34,313 bases of DNA. Source: Clostridia bacterium. Its GTDB lineage: Bacteria > Bacillota > Clostridia > Christensenellales > DTU072. The DNA is taken from contig JAFTZC010000021.1 in assembly GCA_017461065.1 (NCBI GenBank), positions 1 through 34,313 of the forward strand. Direction: 5' to 3'. The position numbers were made by a program, and so were the translations under genes. Positions 23,230 to 32,076 of this stretch are shown piece by piece. The notes below the pieces were generated by a model. It was not told where the DNA came from and did no database searches. It worked only from the letters and a program-made list of their open reading frames with translations. The stretch's first letter is position 1. Every line of letters starts with the position of its first letter.

Positions 23230-23739
23230 ATGGCACGTTATCAAATTAGACAAAAGTATTTTGCTCTCAACGATTCATTCGACATCACCGACAGTAGCGG
23301 TGCAGCTCGTTATACTTGCAGAAGCAAGATGATTTCCATACCAAAGAAGTTTTGGATTGAAACGGCAAGTGGCAAACCCTTGTATTTTGTACGCAAAAAG
23401 ATGATTCACTGGCTTGGCTATCCCGTATTCAAGATATATAAGGGCGAAAACAAAAAGGAAGGCTTGCTTGCAACCGTAAAAGTAGCATATTCATTCATCG
23501 GCAAGAAGATTAAGGTTAAGAGCGAAACCTTTGGTGACTACGTTATCACAGGTCGTATCGGTTCTAATTGGAGCTTCTTCCTACACGAAGGTGACAAGAA
23601 CGGTGAAATCGTTGCAACTATCGAAAAGCATATCTTCAAGATAGCTGATACCTATGATATCGACGTTATTGCGGCTAAGGACTCATTCGTAGTTGCTCTT
23701 GCCGTTATACTCGACTTCCTATATCACAAAAAGCACTAA
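23230..23739 (+). CDS. LURP-one-related (tubby-fold) protein
   Basis: The protein has 169 residues and looks like the LURP-one/YxjI group: the N terminus MARYQIRQKYFALNDSFDI, then SKMISIPKKFWIE, YFVRKKMIHWLGYPVFKIY, YVITGRIGSNW and a final helix (DSFVVALAVILDFL). These proteins form a beta-barrel around a hydrophobic helix; their bacterial function is unknown. AAAAGGAG precedes the ATG. It is followed after 37 bases by the GAPDH gene with no terminator between. Confidence 0.8.
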   Translation: MARYQIRQKYFALNDSFDITDSSGAARYTCRSKMISIPKKFWIETASGKPLYFVRKKMIHWLGYPVFKIYKGENKKEGLLATVKVAYSFIGKKIKVKSETFGDYVITGRIGSNWSFFLHEGDKNGEIVATIEKHIFKIADTYDIDVIAAKDSFVVALAVILDFLYHKKH

Positions 23740-23776
23740 AATCTAAAGTAAAAACTAAATATTTGAGGAGAGAATT

Positions 23777-24808
23777 ATGGCTAAAATTAAAGTTGGCGTA
23801 GCTGGCTATGGCGTAATTGGTCAAAGACTTGCAGACGGTGTTGCTCTACAAGGCGATATGGAGCTTGTAGGCGTAGCAGACGTTGCACCTACTCTTGCAG
23901 TAAGAGCACTATACGAAAAGGGTATGCCCTACAATCTCTATCTTGCATCCGAAGATAGGAGAGCAGAGTTTGATGCACTTGGTATTCCCGTAAGCGGAAC
24001 TATGGAAGATATGGTTAAGGCTTGTGACGTCGTACTTGACTCATCACCCGGCGGTATCGGTGCAAAGAATAAGGAGCTCTATGAACGTCTTGGCAAAAAG
24101 GCAATTTTCCAAGGTGGCGAAAAGAACTCAGTCGCCGACGTATTCTTCCACGGATACGCAAACTACGAAAAGGGTCTTAACAAGGACTTCCTTAAGCTCA
24201 CCAGCTGCAACACTACCGGCCTTATCCGCAGCGTTGACTGCCTTGATAGAGCCTATGGTATCGATAGAGTTGCCATCACCATTATCCGTAGAGTAGCAGA
24301 CCCGGGTGACTATCATAGAGGTTTGACCAACGCTCTCCAAATTGACAAGGCTCCGTCACACCAAGCTGTTGACCTTATGACCATTATGCCACACGTTGAA
24401 GCAACGGGTATTTTGGTACATACTCCAATCACTCACGGTCATATCATCACCGTAGTTGCAACAGGTAAGCAAAAGATTACCAAGGAAATGGCACTTGAAG
24501 CATTCAGCAAGCACCCGAGAATCAGAATCGTTTCTATTAAGGATGGCTTCTTGGGCAACGCAAGCTTGTTTAGATATGCCCGTGACCTTGGCAACCCAAG
24601 AGGCGATATGTACGAAATCGCACTATGGGAAGATAGCATAGTTGAGTCCGGCGACAGCATTATGTACGCTATCAACATTCCACAAGAGGCAGTTACCATT
24701 CCCGAAACTATGGATGGTATCCGTGCAGTTATGGGAATGCAAGCAACCAGCCAAGAAGCAACTGAAAAGACCAACGAATATCTTGGTATCGGAAAATGGA
24801 AGAAGTAA
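23777..24808 (+). CDS. gap: Type II (archaeal-type) glyceraldehyde-3-phosphate dehydrogenase
   Basis: The protein has 343 residues and follows the archaeal GAPDH pattern, not that of bacterial GapA: VGVAGYGVIGQRLADGV, VVLDSSPGGIGAKN, AIFQGGEKN, the catalytic Cys C144 in SCNTTGL, and IIRRVADPGD. These match conserved stretches of methanogen and Sulfolobus enzymes. Archaeal-type enzymes convert glyceraldehyde-3-phosphate to 1,3-bisphosphoglycerate and often accept NADP+ as well as NAD+. AGGAGAG precedes the ATG. Its last codons overlap the PGK gene by 13 bases, so the pair makes consecutive glycolytic steps. Codon use looks like that of a highly expressed gene. This type is uncommon in bacteria; origin by ancient transfer is an inference. 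Confidence 0.93.
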   Translation: MAKIKVGVAGYGVIGQRLADGVALQGDMELVGVADVAPTLAVRALYEKGMPYNLYLASEDRRAEFDALGIPVSGTMEDMVKACDVVLDSSPGGIGAKNKELYERLGKKAIFQGGEKNSVADVFFHGYANYEKGLNKDFLKLTSCNTTGLIRSVDCLDRAYGIDRVAITIIRRVADPGDYHRGLTNALQIDKAPSHQAVDLMTIMPHVEATGILVHTPITHGHIITVVATGKQKITKEMALEAFSKHPRIRIVSIKDGFLGNASLFRYARDLGNPRGDMYEIALWEDSIVESGDSIMYAINIPQEAVTIPETMDGIRAVMGMQATSQEATEKTNEYLGIGKWKK

Positions 24809-26034
24809 AAATCAAATCTATAATAGGGGTAGACGTCAAGGGCAAAACGGTTTTGTTTCGCCCTGACATCAACTCGCCCGTAAAGGGAGGCAAAATCGTC
24901 AACGACAACCGTTTGAACGCAACCATTCCAACTCTTAAGTATTTGGTGGATGGTGGTGCAAAAGTGGCGGTTATAGCGCACCAAGGCGACACTTTGGATT
25001 ACCAAAACCTTATGTCTATGGCACCACACGCCGAAAGATTAACCGAGCTTAGCGGCATAAAAGTGGATTATATAGACGACGTTTGCGGCGAGTATGCTCT
25101 ACAAAGAGTAAGGGAGCTAAAGGAAGGGGAAGTAGTACTTCTTGGCAACCTTAGGTATCTTACCGAAGAAGTTTCCACCTTTGAAAAAGACGTCAAGCTC
25201 AAGGCGGAAGATATGCTTTCGACCTATCTCGTAAGACGACTTGCACCCCTTTGCGACATATACGTAAACGATGCTTTCAGCGCAGCTCACCGCAACGCAC
25301 CGAGTATGGTTGCTTTCGAGCTACTTATGCCTTCTTACGCAGGCCCTTTGTTCTTCAAGGAGTACGAAGCACTCCATAAGGTTATGACTTCTGCTGCTAA
25401 ACCACTCGTCTTCGTCCTTGGCGGGGCAAAGATAAGCGATGCTTTTGGAATGATGGGCAAAGTGCTCAAGGACGGCGTTGCCGACAAGATAATCGCTTGT
25501 GGCGTAACTGGTGTCGTTATGCGCTTGGCACAAGGCAAAAAGATTGGTGCTAAATACGAAAATTGGCTTCGTGACCGCGACCTAATGGCATTTGTAGAGC
25601 CGGCAAAGGAGTTGTTAAAGGAATACGGTGATAGGTTCGTTTTGCCCGTAGACTTTGCTTACGAAGAAGGTGGTGTTCGCAAGGAAATTTCACTTGAAGA
25701 TTTGCCCCACGACGATGCAATGCTCCTTGACGTAGGTGCTAAGTCGGTATCCATTTTTGAAGAAGTGCTCGGCAGTGCAGGCACTATTTTCGTCAATGGT
25801 CCTGCAGGCGTATATGAAAACGAGCTATTCAGTTACGGCACGGATAAAATATGGAACGCTATTGCAAAGAGTAGCGCTTATTCCGTAATTGGCGGAGGCG
25901 ATACCGTTACTGCGGCAAGTAAGTTTATTGACTTAAAGGACGTCAATTACGTATGCACGGCAGGCGGAGCAATGGTAAGATTCCTAAGTGGCAAAAGGCT
26001 TCCCTTGATAGAAGCAATGCTTAACTCAAAATAA
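24796..26034 (+). CDS. pgk: Phosphoglycerate kinase, archaeal-like
   Basis: The protein has 412 residues and makes ATP and 3-phosphoglycerate from 1,3-bisphosphoglycerate. The N-terminal substrate loop reads FRPDINSPV, where typical bacterial PGK has RVDFNVP, and VIAHQGD resembles the archaeal AHQG motif rather than the bacterial SHLGRP. The nucleotide half has FVLGGAKISD, FVNGPAGVYE, GGGDTVTAA and the end TAGGAMVRFLSGKRLP. The Arg usual in AHQGR is Asp here. The ATG lies within the last codons of the GAPDH gene. Pairing with an archaeal-type GAPDH suggests both were inherited or transferred together. A terminator follows seven bases later. Confidence 0.93.
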   Translation: MEEVKIKSIIGVDVKGKTVLFRPDINSPVKGGKIVNDNRLNATIPTLKYLVDGGAKVAVIAHQGDTLDYQNLMSMAPHAERLTELSGIKVDYIDDVCGEYALQRVRELKEGEVVLLGNLRYLTEEVSTFEKDVKLKAEDMLSTYLVRRLAPLCDIYVNDAFSAAHRNAPSMVAFELLMPSYAGPLFFKEYEALHKVMTSAAKPLVFVLGGAKISDAFGMMGKVLKDGVADKIIACGVTGVVMRLAQGKKIGAKYENWLRDRDLMAFVEPAKELLKEYGDRFVLPVDFAYEEGGVRKEISLEDLPHDDAMLLDVGAKSVSIFEEVLGSAGTIFVNGPAGVYENELFSYGTDKIWNAIAKSSAYSVIGGGDTVTAASKFIDLKDVNYVCTAGGAMVRFLSGKRLPLIEAMLNSK

Positions 26035-26040
26035 CAAACC

Positions 26041-26068
26041 AAAACCCGCTCAAAACGGGTTTTATTTT
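26041..26068 (+). terminator. Terminator after pgk
   Basis: AAAACCCG and CGGGTTTT (26041-26048, 26056-26063) form an 8-base-pair stem, followed by ATTTT. The next gene's ribosome site AAGGAG comes directly after it, so the downstream gene may rely on partial read-through; no separate promoter is seen. Confidence 0.82.
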
Positions 26069-26078
26069 AAGGAGCTAT

Positions 26079-27173
26079 ATGTACGATTTACTGATTATCG
26101 GTGGTGGAGTAAGCGGTATGGTTGCAGCCGTAACCGCAGCAAGAAGGGGCAAGTCCGTCCTTATTTTGGAGCGCGCCGAAAAGGTGGGCAAGAAGCTGCT
26201 TGCAACCGGTAACGGTAAATGTAATATGGCAAATACGGCCGGGATAGCAAACAAGTATAATAACGACTTTGCTTATCCCATGCTTGAAAAGTACGATTTG
26301 GACTTACAGCGTAACTTCTTCCACTCTATCGGCGTGTTGACAAAGGAAGTAGAAGGCAGAATTTATCCCTATTCCGAGCAAGCGTCAAGCGTGCTTAACG
26401 CACTTAGGAAAGAGCTTGATAACTTAGGCGTAAGAGTGGTGGTTGGAGAATGCGTAACAAGGATAGACTTGGCTTTTAACGTAGGTGGTTACAAGGCAAA
26501 GTCAGTACTGCTTGCTACGGGCTCAAAAGCCACTTTTGGCGAACATTCGGCACACTTATATGAAAAATTCGGTCACCAATGTACCGATTTGCGCCCCGCT
26601 CTCGTGCCAATGCTAACTGCTCCCAACAACCTAAAAGGACTAAGGGGAGTAAGGCTAAAAGCTTTGGTAAAATTATTTGCAGACGGCAAGTACGTAGCCG
26701 AGTGCCGTGACGAAGTAATCTTCAAAGATAACGGCGTAAGCGGAACTGCGATATTCAATTTATCCTTGTTGCTTGCACGTCTAAACGCAAGGTACGCATA
26801 TCTAAGCCTTGACCTTATGCCCGAGTATAACTACGACGAAGTAAGGGAGATTATCAAGAAGCTTGGCGGAATAGATAATCTTTTCCACAAGGAAATCGTA
26901 AACAATATTTTGAGAAAGAGCGACGGCATAGACGATATGGCGCGCACCATAAAGAACTATCAACTTGATAACGCTCGTTTAGGCTCGATGGAGCTTGCTC
27001 AGGTTACGAGTGGCGGATTGGTTACGACCGACTTTGATAACTTGACTTTAGAATCAAAGCTTCAAAAGGGTTTGTATGCAAGCGGCGAAGTCCTTGACGT
27101 GGACGGGGAGTGTGGCGGCTACAATATTATGTGGGCGGTCGCAAGCGGAATGGCAGTAGGTGAAAATGTATAG
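26079..27173 (+). CDS. HI0933/BaiN-like flavoprotein oxidoreductase
   Basis: The protein has 364 residues with an FAD-binding GGGVSGMVAA at the N terminus, LERAEKVGKKLLATGNGKCNMAN (the family's hallmark, residues about 30-52), a central LLATGSKATFGE and the C-terminal YASGEVLDVDGECGGYN, which closes the flavin site. The family is conserved but of uncertain function; one relative, BaiN, was linked to bile-acid reduction in Clostridium. It is slightly shorter than the usual 400 residues. It overlaps the next flavoprotein by eight bases. Assigning a substrate is not possible. Confidence 0.88.
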   Translation: MYDLLIIGGGVSGMVAAVTAARRGKSVLILERAEKVGKKLLATGNGKCNMANTAGIANKYNNDFAYPMLEKYDLDLQRNFFHSIGVLTKEVEGRIYPYSEQASSVLNALRKELDNLGVRVVVGECVTRIDLAFNVGGYKAKSVLLATGSKATFGEHSAHLYEKFGHQCTDLRPALVPMLTAPNNLKGLRGVRLKALVKLFADGKYVAECRDEVIFKDNGVSGTAIFNLSLLLARLNARYAYLSLDLMPEYNYDEVREIIKKLGGIDNLFHKEIVNNILRKSDGIDDMARTIKNYQLDNARLGSMELAQVTSGGLVTTDFDNLTLESKLQKGLYASGEVLDVDGECGGYNIMWAVASGMAVGENV

Positions 27174-28725
27174 ACTAACCGGCATAAGATTGCCCGTCGG
27201 ATATACCGACGAAGATTTACAAAAGGCGGTCTTGAAAAAATTAAATACCTACAAGCATAATCTCGTTAGCATAAAAGTGCTATCGAGAGCTATCGACGCG
27301 CGCTACAAGCATAATATTTTGTACGTGCTTAGCGTTGCCGTTACGCTAAAATCGTCAAAGGGAATCAAGGCGGAAGAGTACGTTTTGCCACCCACTTCCA
27401 TAAAAGAACTTGGCTACAAGCCTATCGTTACCGATAAAAAGGTAGTCGTAGTAGGCTCGGGTCCTGCCGGACTTTTTGCCGGACTTACTCTTGCAGAGCT
27501 TGGCTTCAAGCCCCTTATTATCGAGCGCGGCGGCAGCGTGGAAGAGCGTGTCGAAAAGATAGAGCTACTTCGCTCAAGCGGTGTTTTGGACACCGCCACT
27601 AACGTTCAATTTGGTGAAGGCGGAGCAGGTACTTTTTCGGACGGCAAGCTTAATAGCGGCATATCCAAAGACTACACGGCAGTCGTATTTGGCGAGCTTA
27701 TAAAAGCAGGCGCACCCGATGATATCGCATACGAGTCGGCCCCGCATATCGGCACGGACGAGCTACGCAAAGTCGTTAAAAATATGCGTGGAATACTATC
27801 TTCTTTGGGCGCTACTTTGCTCACTCACGCTCAGCTTACCGATATTAGGGTTGAGGATAATAGGGTAACCGAGATTACTATAAACGGAAACCGAAAAGAA
27901 AGGGTTGATTATTTGGTGCTTGCCATAGGACAGAGTGCCGAAGATACCGTTCAAGTGCTCCACGACAGGGGCGTGATTATGACGCCAAAACCCTTTTCGC
28001 TTGGCGTTAGGGTGGAGCATCCGCAAGAGCTCATCAACTATGCTCAGTACGGAGAGTCGGCAAGTTTACTACCCCCTGCGGACTATAAGCTAAGCACTCA
28101 CGTTTCAAACGGTAGGGGAGTATATACTTTTTGTATGTGCCCGGGCGGCGAAGTGGTATGCTCGTCTTTTGAAGACGGCACCGTAATTACAAACGGTATG
28201 TCAAATAGGGCTCGCGATAGTCGTTTTGCAAACTCGGCCGTGCTCGTTTCCGTTACGCCCAACGATTTTGACGGCACGCTGTTTGGCGGTTTCAAGGCAA
28301 GAAAGGCCATTGAGCGCAAAGCTTACGATATGACGGGCGGTGGATACAAGGCACCTGCCCAATATTACAAAGATTTTATTAAAAACAAGGCTACTTCGGG
28401 CGCAATAGACTGCTCGTATCTACCTTCTGTAAGCGGTGAAAACCTATGCGAGCTGTTACCACGCTACGTAACGGATAGCATCAAGGAAGGTATGGCTGCT
28501 TTTGGTCGAAAAATCAAGGGTTTCGACGGAGATAGTGCACTTTTTATTGCTCCCGAAACACATTCGTCTTCTCCTATTAGAATGGAAAGGGGAGATAACG
28601 GTCAAAGTAATATCGGTGGTATATATCCTTGCGGTGAAGGCGCAGGGTATGCAGGCGGTATAACGTCGAGCGCCGTTGACGGCATTAAGATTGCTCTTAA
28701 GATTTATGCGAAGGAGTGCTTATGA
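27166..28725 (+). CDS. COG2509-type FAD-dependent dehydrogenase
   Basis: The protein has 519 residues. A small N-terminal domain (MYRLTGIRLPVGY to about 85) precedes an FAD domain opening with VVVGSGPAGLFAGLTLAELG near 90. FGEGGAGTFSDGKLNSGI is the family signature, and the end has PCGEGAGYAGGITSSAVDG. The enzyme type is widespread in Bacillota and uncharacterised. ATG 27166 with AGGTGA just before it is preferred to the GTG at 27160. It is coupled to the preceding flavoprotein and to the ECF component. Confidence 0.88.
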   Translation: MYRLTGIRLPVGYTDEDLQKAVLKKLNTYKHNLVSIKVLSRAIDARYKHNILYVLSVAVTLKSSKGIKAEEYVLPPTSIKELGYKPIVTDKKVVVVGSGPAGLFAGLTLAELGFKPLIIERGGSVEERVEKIELLRSSGVLDTATNVQFGEGGAGTFSDGKLNSGISKDYTAVVFGELIKAGAPDDIAYESAPHIGTDELRKVVKNMRGILSSLGATLLTHAQLTDIRVEDNRVTEITINGNRKERVDYLVLAIGQSAEDTVQVLHDRGVIMTPKPFSLGVRVEHPQELINYAQYGESASLLPPADYKLSTHVSNGRGVYTFCMCPGGEVVCSSFEDGTVITNGMSNRARDSRFANSAVLVSVTPNDFDGTLFGGFKARKAIERKAYDMTGGGYKAPAQYYKDFIKNKATSGAIDCSYLPSVSGENLCELLPRYVTDSIKEGMAAFGRKIKGFDGDSALFIAPETHSSSPIRMERGDNGQSNIGGIYPCGEGAGYAGGITSSAVDGIKIALKIYAKECL

Positions 28726-29282
28726 TGAAACGCAATTCCAACGTCAAACGAATAACGATAACTGCGTTATTTACGGCAGTTATTTTTATAACAACGTCAT
28801 TTATCAAATTCCCAATCGCGTTTGGATACGTGCATCTTGGCGACGTTTTTATTATGCTTGCAAGCTTTATGCTACCGCCTTTTTACGCCGTAATTGCAGC
28901 GGCGATAGGCAGTATGTTTGCCGATTTACTTGCAGGCTTCGTAATTTATATGCCCATCACTTTTTTTGCAAAAGGAGTTATGGCCTTAATCGTAAGCGTT
29001 ATTTTTTATAAGAAGAATACCTTACCAAGATTTTTGCTCGGAGCTTTGGTTTCGTCCGTGGTGATGGTGCTAAGTTATTTCGTATTCGAAGGCTTCGTGT
29101 ACGGCTGGGCGCCGGCAATAGCCAATCTTCCGATGCAATTTATCCAGCCTGCAGTTGCCATAATCGTTGGCGGTATAATGATTTTTGCGCTCAAAAAAGC
29201 TCCCTTTATCTTGCACCTTAGAGATGAGATAGCTCCCAAAGCGCACCAAAAATCGTCCGTAAATGGCGAAAAAGGGGTATAA
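28722..29282 (+). CDS. ECF transporter S component
   Basis: The protein has about 186 residues and is very hydrophobic, with about six membrane helices. It fits the vitamin-binding S subunits of group II ECF transporters: ITITALFTAVIFITTSFIKFP at the start (helix 1 with the Ala-rich docking motif), GYVHLGDVFIMLASFMLPP, and SMFADLLAGFVIYMPITFFAKG. Such proteins bind one vitamin or metal and dock with a shared ATPase/EcfT module encoded elsewhere. Two flavoproteins upstream make riboflavin one option, but this is guilt by association only. Starts at 28722 or 28725 are both possible (ATGATG), with AAGGAG at 28711. Confidence 0.87.
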   Translation: MMKRNSNVKRITITALFTAVIFITTSFIKFPIAFGYVHLGDVFIMLASFMLPPFYAVIAAAIGSMFADLLAGFVIYMPITFFAKGVMALIVSVIFYKKNTLPRFLLGALVSSVVMVLSYFVFEGFVYGWAPAIANLPMQFIQPAVAIIVGGIMIFALKKAPFILHLRDEIAPKAHQKSSVNGEKGV

Positions 29283-29328
29283 AAGTGGGTATTTTGGAAT
29301 TTTAATTTCAAAAACACTTGTATTTTTT
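29283..29328 (+). terminator. Putative terminator after the ECF gene
   Basis: AAGTG/CACTT and TTTTGGAA/TTTCAAAA form a long AT-rich stem (29283-29319), followed by TATTTTTT. It overlaps the -35 of the next promoter. Confidence 0.6.
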
Positions 29329-29346
29329 GCGTAAACAAACTATAAT
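29318..29346 (+). promoter_or_regulatory. Promoter of the APH-like gene
   Basis: TTGTAT (29318-29323) is followed after 17 bases by TATAAT (29341-29346), 36 bases before the start codon. Confidence 0.65.
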
Positions 29347-29382
29347 TTATATATAAACTTTTTCATTTTTGTTGGAGAGATT

Positions 29383-30360
29383 ATGGAAAGCTATACTAAA
29401 ACCAATATCAGCAAGTACGACGCCAAAAAGATTTTTGACGAGTCGGGCGTAGGTATTGCTGACAACATTAAGGAAGTGGAAGCGGGTGAATTTAACACGA
29501 TTTTCCAAATTAAAAGTGGAAACGATCGTTACTTCATCAAATTCGGTTCCAGTCCCGAAGTTAAAGTTTTGAGCTACGAAAAAGACATTCTAAATACCGA
29601 AATCGGTTTTTATAAGAAACTTGAAGGAACTGCCGTAAAGCGTCCCAACCTATTGTTTAGCGATACCACTCGCACCAAGGTTCCCGTTGATTATTTTATT
29701 ATGGACGCACTCAACGTGCCGCTACTCGGATACACCTTCCCATCCACCAAGCAACGCAAGAGATTTAGCTATCAACTTGGTGCAAACCTTGCAGAGCTTC
29801 ACAAGATAAAGGGCGAAGGCTTTGGCTATCCACAATGCGGTTTGGAGTCGACTTGGAAAGACGCTTACAAAAAGATGGTTAATAATATCATCGCCGACGC
29901 AACCGTTTTGGACGTTAAACTCGATACCTATCGCATCAACAACGTTTTGGAGCGTGCCGACAAGTATCTTGAAGAGGTAACCGAGCCTTCACTCGTTCAC
30001 TTTGACGTTTGGGTAGGCAACATCTTTGTTTCTAAGACCCACAACTTCCAAGGTTTAATCGATTGGGAAAGAGCTATGTGGGGCGATCCCGTTGGCGATT
30101 TTATTTCGCTCAATCTTTTCCACAACTTTGCACGCAACGAGTATCTAATCAAGGGATACAACAGCGTAACTCCGTTTGAGATTACCGAGTCGGTTATGAT
30201 ACGTGCAGACCTACTACGTATGTATCTCGGCTTGATTATGTCCGTCGAACCCTGCACCCGTTGGAGAAAGGGTAGCTTACTTTATATCGGCAGAAGATTG
30301 ATAGGCAAGCGACTCTTCAACAAGGCCGTTAACTCATTGGAAAAGGCATTCAAAGAATAG
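29383..30360 (+). CDS. APH/choline-kinase/fructosamine-kinase-like phosphotransferase
   Basis: The protein has 325 residues and a eukaryotic-kinase-like small-molecule kinase fold. VHFDVWVGNIF carries the catalytic HxDxxxxN motif at about 205-213, and LIDWERAMWGDP is the metal-binding DWE/DFG equivalent. N-terminal RYFIKFGS probably contains the ATP lysine. Substrates in this clan include aminoglycosides, choline, homoserine and ketosamines; nothing here decides, and there is no resistance-gene context. GGAGAG precedes the ATG. It is monocistronic with its own promoter and terminator. Confidence 0.85.
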   Translation: MESYTKTNISKYDAKKIFDESGVGIADNIKEVEAGEFNTIFQIKSGNDRYFIKFGSSPEVKVLSYEKDILNTEIGFYKKLEGTAVKRPNLLFSDTTRTKVPVDYFIMDALNVPLLGYTFPSTKQRKRFSYQLGANLAELHKIKGEGFGYPQCGLESTWKDAYKKMVNNIIADATVLDVKLDTYRINNVLERADKYLEEVTEPSLVHFDVWVGNIFVSKTHNFQGLIDWERAMWGDPVGDFISLNLFHNFARNEYLIKGYNSVTPFEITESVMIRADLLRMYLGLIMSVEPCTRWRKGSLLYIGRRLIGKRLFNKAVNSLEKAFKE

Positions 30361-30378
30361 TACCGCAAAAACGATATA

Positions 30379-30420
30379 ATCCCGTTTGGCGTTTTAGCAG
30401 CCGGACGGGATTTTTATTTT
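30379..30420 (+). terminator. Terminator after the APH-like gene
   Basis: ATCCCGT (30379-30385) pairs with ACGGGAT (30405-30411), with an inner GGC/GCC stem, followed by TTTTATTTT. Confidence 0.85.
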
Positions 30421-30464
30421 ATAAGGTATATCTAATCCATAAATAAATTTATAAAATTACAGTA

Positions 30465-30493
30465 TTGACACGCGCGCATATTTTATATATAAT
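30465..30493 (+). promoter_or_regulatory. Perfect-consensus promoter of the membrane paralogue pair
   Basis: TTGACA at 30465-30470 and TATAAT at 30488-30493 with an exact 17-base spacer match the vegetative consensus at all 12 positions. The spacer begins with CGCGCGC. The leader is about 55 bases long, and AAGGAG lies just before the start codon. Confidence 0.9.
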
Positions 30494-30555
30494 AAAATAG
30501 TATAAACGCAATATTTTTGCGTAACTTACACAAAATACAAGAAGGAGATTGCGAA

Positions 30556-32058
30556 ATGGAAAAAGTCAGAAGAAAAATAACCATTTTACGCGTATTACAA
30601 GTCGTATTTTACGCACTCGGCTTCCCACTCTTCGTGCACCTTGTAATGCTTGCTAATAAGCCCATCGCAGATTCATATCTCGCTGGCAATATGACCGCTT
30701 ATATGGCAATCATCATCGCTGCAGTACTTTGGGTAGTCGTTATTCTAATCCAATTATTGTTTAAGGCTATCTGCAGAAAGAATCGTATGGCCAGAGCTGT
30801 TTGGGTTGCACTATTTGCTGCAGTTATCACCCTTGCTCCCGTGCTCTACTCAGACTTTATGCTCAAGGGCGAATACGATGCTATCGTAGATAAGTACGTT
30901 GAAGAAGGCCTAAGTGAAAGCAAATTCTACAACTACGAAAAGGCTATCACACCTGAAGTCTTTGAGGAATCCCTTGCAAACCTTAATGCCGAAATCAAAA
31001 ATTATGTAGCAGTATATAACCTTGACATGGATGCTCTCACCGGCAACAACTTTGGTAACAACGGTGACGGCTCAGAAGTTACTTATGACGAAGAAGCGCA
31101 AGCATACTACAGCCCCAACGGCATGTTCAGTGACGGCTATCTCTTCAGCTTGAAGCAAGCTATCGCAGTTCAAAGAGCATATTATGAAAACAAGCTCGCT
31201 TATGAAGCAGAAGGCAAGGATATTGATGCTGAACTCGCAGCAGCTCTCTTAGCGCTTGAAAACGACAAGAGCTCCGATTGGAACAAGTATAAGAGTGGTG
31301 CAAGCGCATCTTCATTCGACAAGGAAGGCTTTGAATATATCGCTTCCGAAGACGAATATGAACTCGCATACGGCGAAGACGGCTATGCTAAGAAGTTCTA
31401 CGTAACCGACGACAGACTCGATGCTATCGCATCAGTTATAGGTGGCAAACTTGGTGCAAACCCTGATGTAGGTTCACTTCTTTCCATAATTGACATGCTT
31501 CCTATAGAACTACCCGAAGGTCTTGATATCAACAGCCTACTAACTGAAGACCTAACCGTTGATCAACTTATTGACGTTATCAATGGTCTTGGTCTTGGTA
31601 AGACTCTTGCAGGCCTAATGGGCTCCGATGCAGAAAATATCACCAAGGACGATCTTATGAATCTCCTTAGCGGATATTCAAACTATCAATCACCATCAAC
31701 CTATCCTATCTTCTACTTCCTTGAAGACGAAGCTCTCCAAGAATATGCATACGCTAACTACTATGCAACCATTCACGGTGGTAAGGTTGGTTCCGTTCTC
31801 GTTGGCGAAAACGTAGGTCTTATGAACCTTGACAATATGGCCGGTACTCCAAACCCATATAGCACTCAAGGTCTACTCGATATGTTTGATTATTGGGATG
31901 CTCAAACCGAAATCATCAACAATATCTATCCAATGATCGCAGTTCGCAACACCGCTCTTAAGATGAGTGCATCTATCGTATTCTGCATCCTTGCAGCTTA
32001 CTGGTTCACATCTAAGATCGACGAACAATACGCTAAGCTTAAGCTTGCTAAGAAATAA
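30556..32058 (+). CDS. Unrecognised four-helix membrane protein with large extracellular domain (paralogue A)
   Basis: The protein has 500 residues and belongs to no family I can name. Three N-terminal membrane helices lie at about 10-32, 46-68 and 77-98, and one C-terminal helix at about 473-491. Basic residues between helices 2 and 3 (CRKNRMAR) place that loop inside, so residues 100-470 should be outside. This region is acidic (many D/E), lacks an evident enzyme motif, and contains a leucine/glycine-rich stretch (NGLGLGKTLAGLMGS). The ATG at 30556 follows AAGGAG; an upstream in-frame ATG has no ribosome site. The next gene has the same architecture and a similar first helix (YALGFPLFVHLV against YIIGFPALVALV). 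GAA is used almost exclusively for Glu, unlike most neighbouring genes, which suggests high expression. Confidence 0.85.
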   Translation: MEKVRRKITILRVLQVVFYALGFPLFVHLVMLANKPIADSYLAGNMTAYMAIIIAAVLWVVVILIQLLFKAICRKNRMARAVWVALFAAVITLAPVLYSDFMLKGEYDAIVDKYVEEGLSESKFYNYEKAITPEVFEESLANLNAEIKNYVAVYNLDMDALTGNNFGNNGDGSEVTYDEEAQAYYSPNGMFSDGYLFSLKQAIAVQRAYYENKLAYEAEGKDIDAELAAALLALENDKSSDWNKYKSGASASSFDKEGFEYIASEDEYELAYGEDGYAKKFYVTDDRLDAIASVIGGKLGANPDVGSLLSIIDMLPIELPEGLDINSLLTEDLTVDQLIDVINGLGLGKTLAGLMGSDAENITKDDLMNLLSGYSNYQSPSTYPIFYFLEDEALQEYAYANYYATIHGGKVGSVLVGENVGLMNLDNMAGTPNPYSTQGLLDMFDYWDAQTEIINNIYPMIAVRNTALKMSASIVFCILAAYWFTSKIDEQYAKLKLAKK

Positions 32059-32076
32059 TAGGGGAGGGAAAGTATA

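Noticed and set aside
24439..25029. 196-codon antisense open frame across gap and pgk
   Set aside because: Shadow of two conserved genes; no ribosome site or domain.
28726..29382. Riboflavin riboswitch or other vitamin switch near the ECF gene
   Set aside because: The ECF gene begins inside the preceding gene with no leader, and the downstream gap shows only a terminator and promoter.
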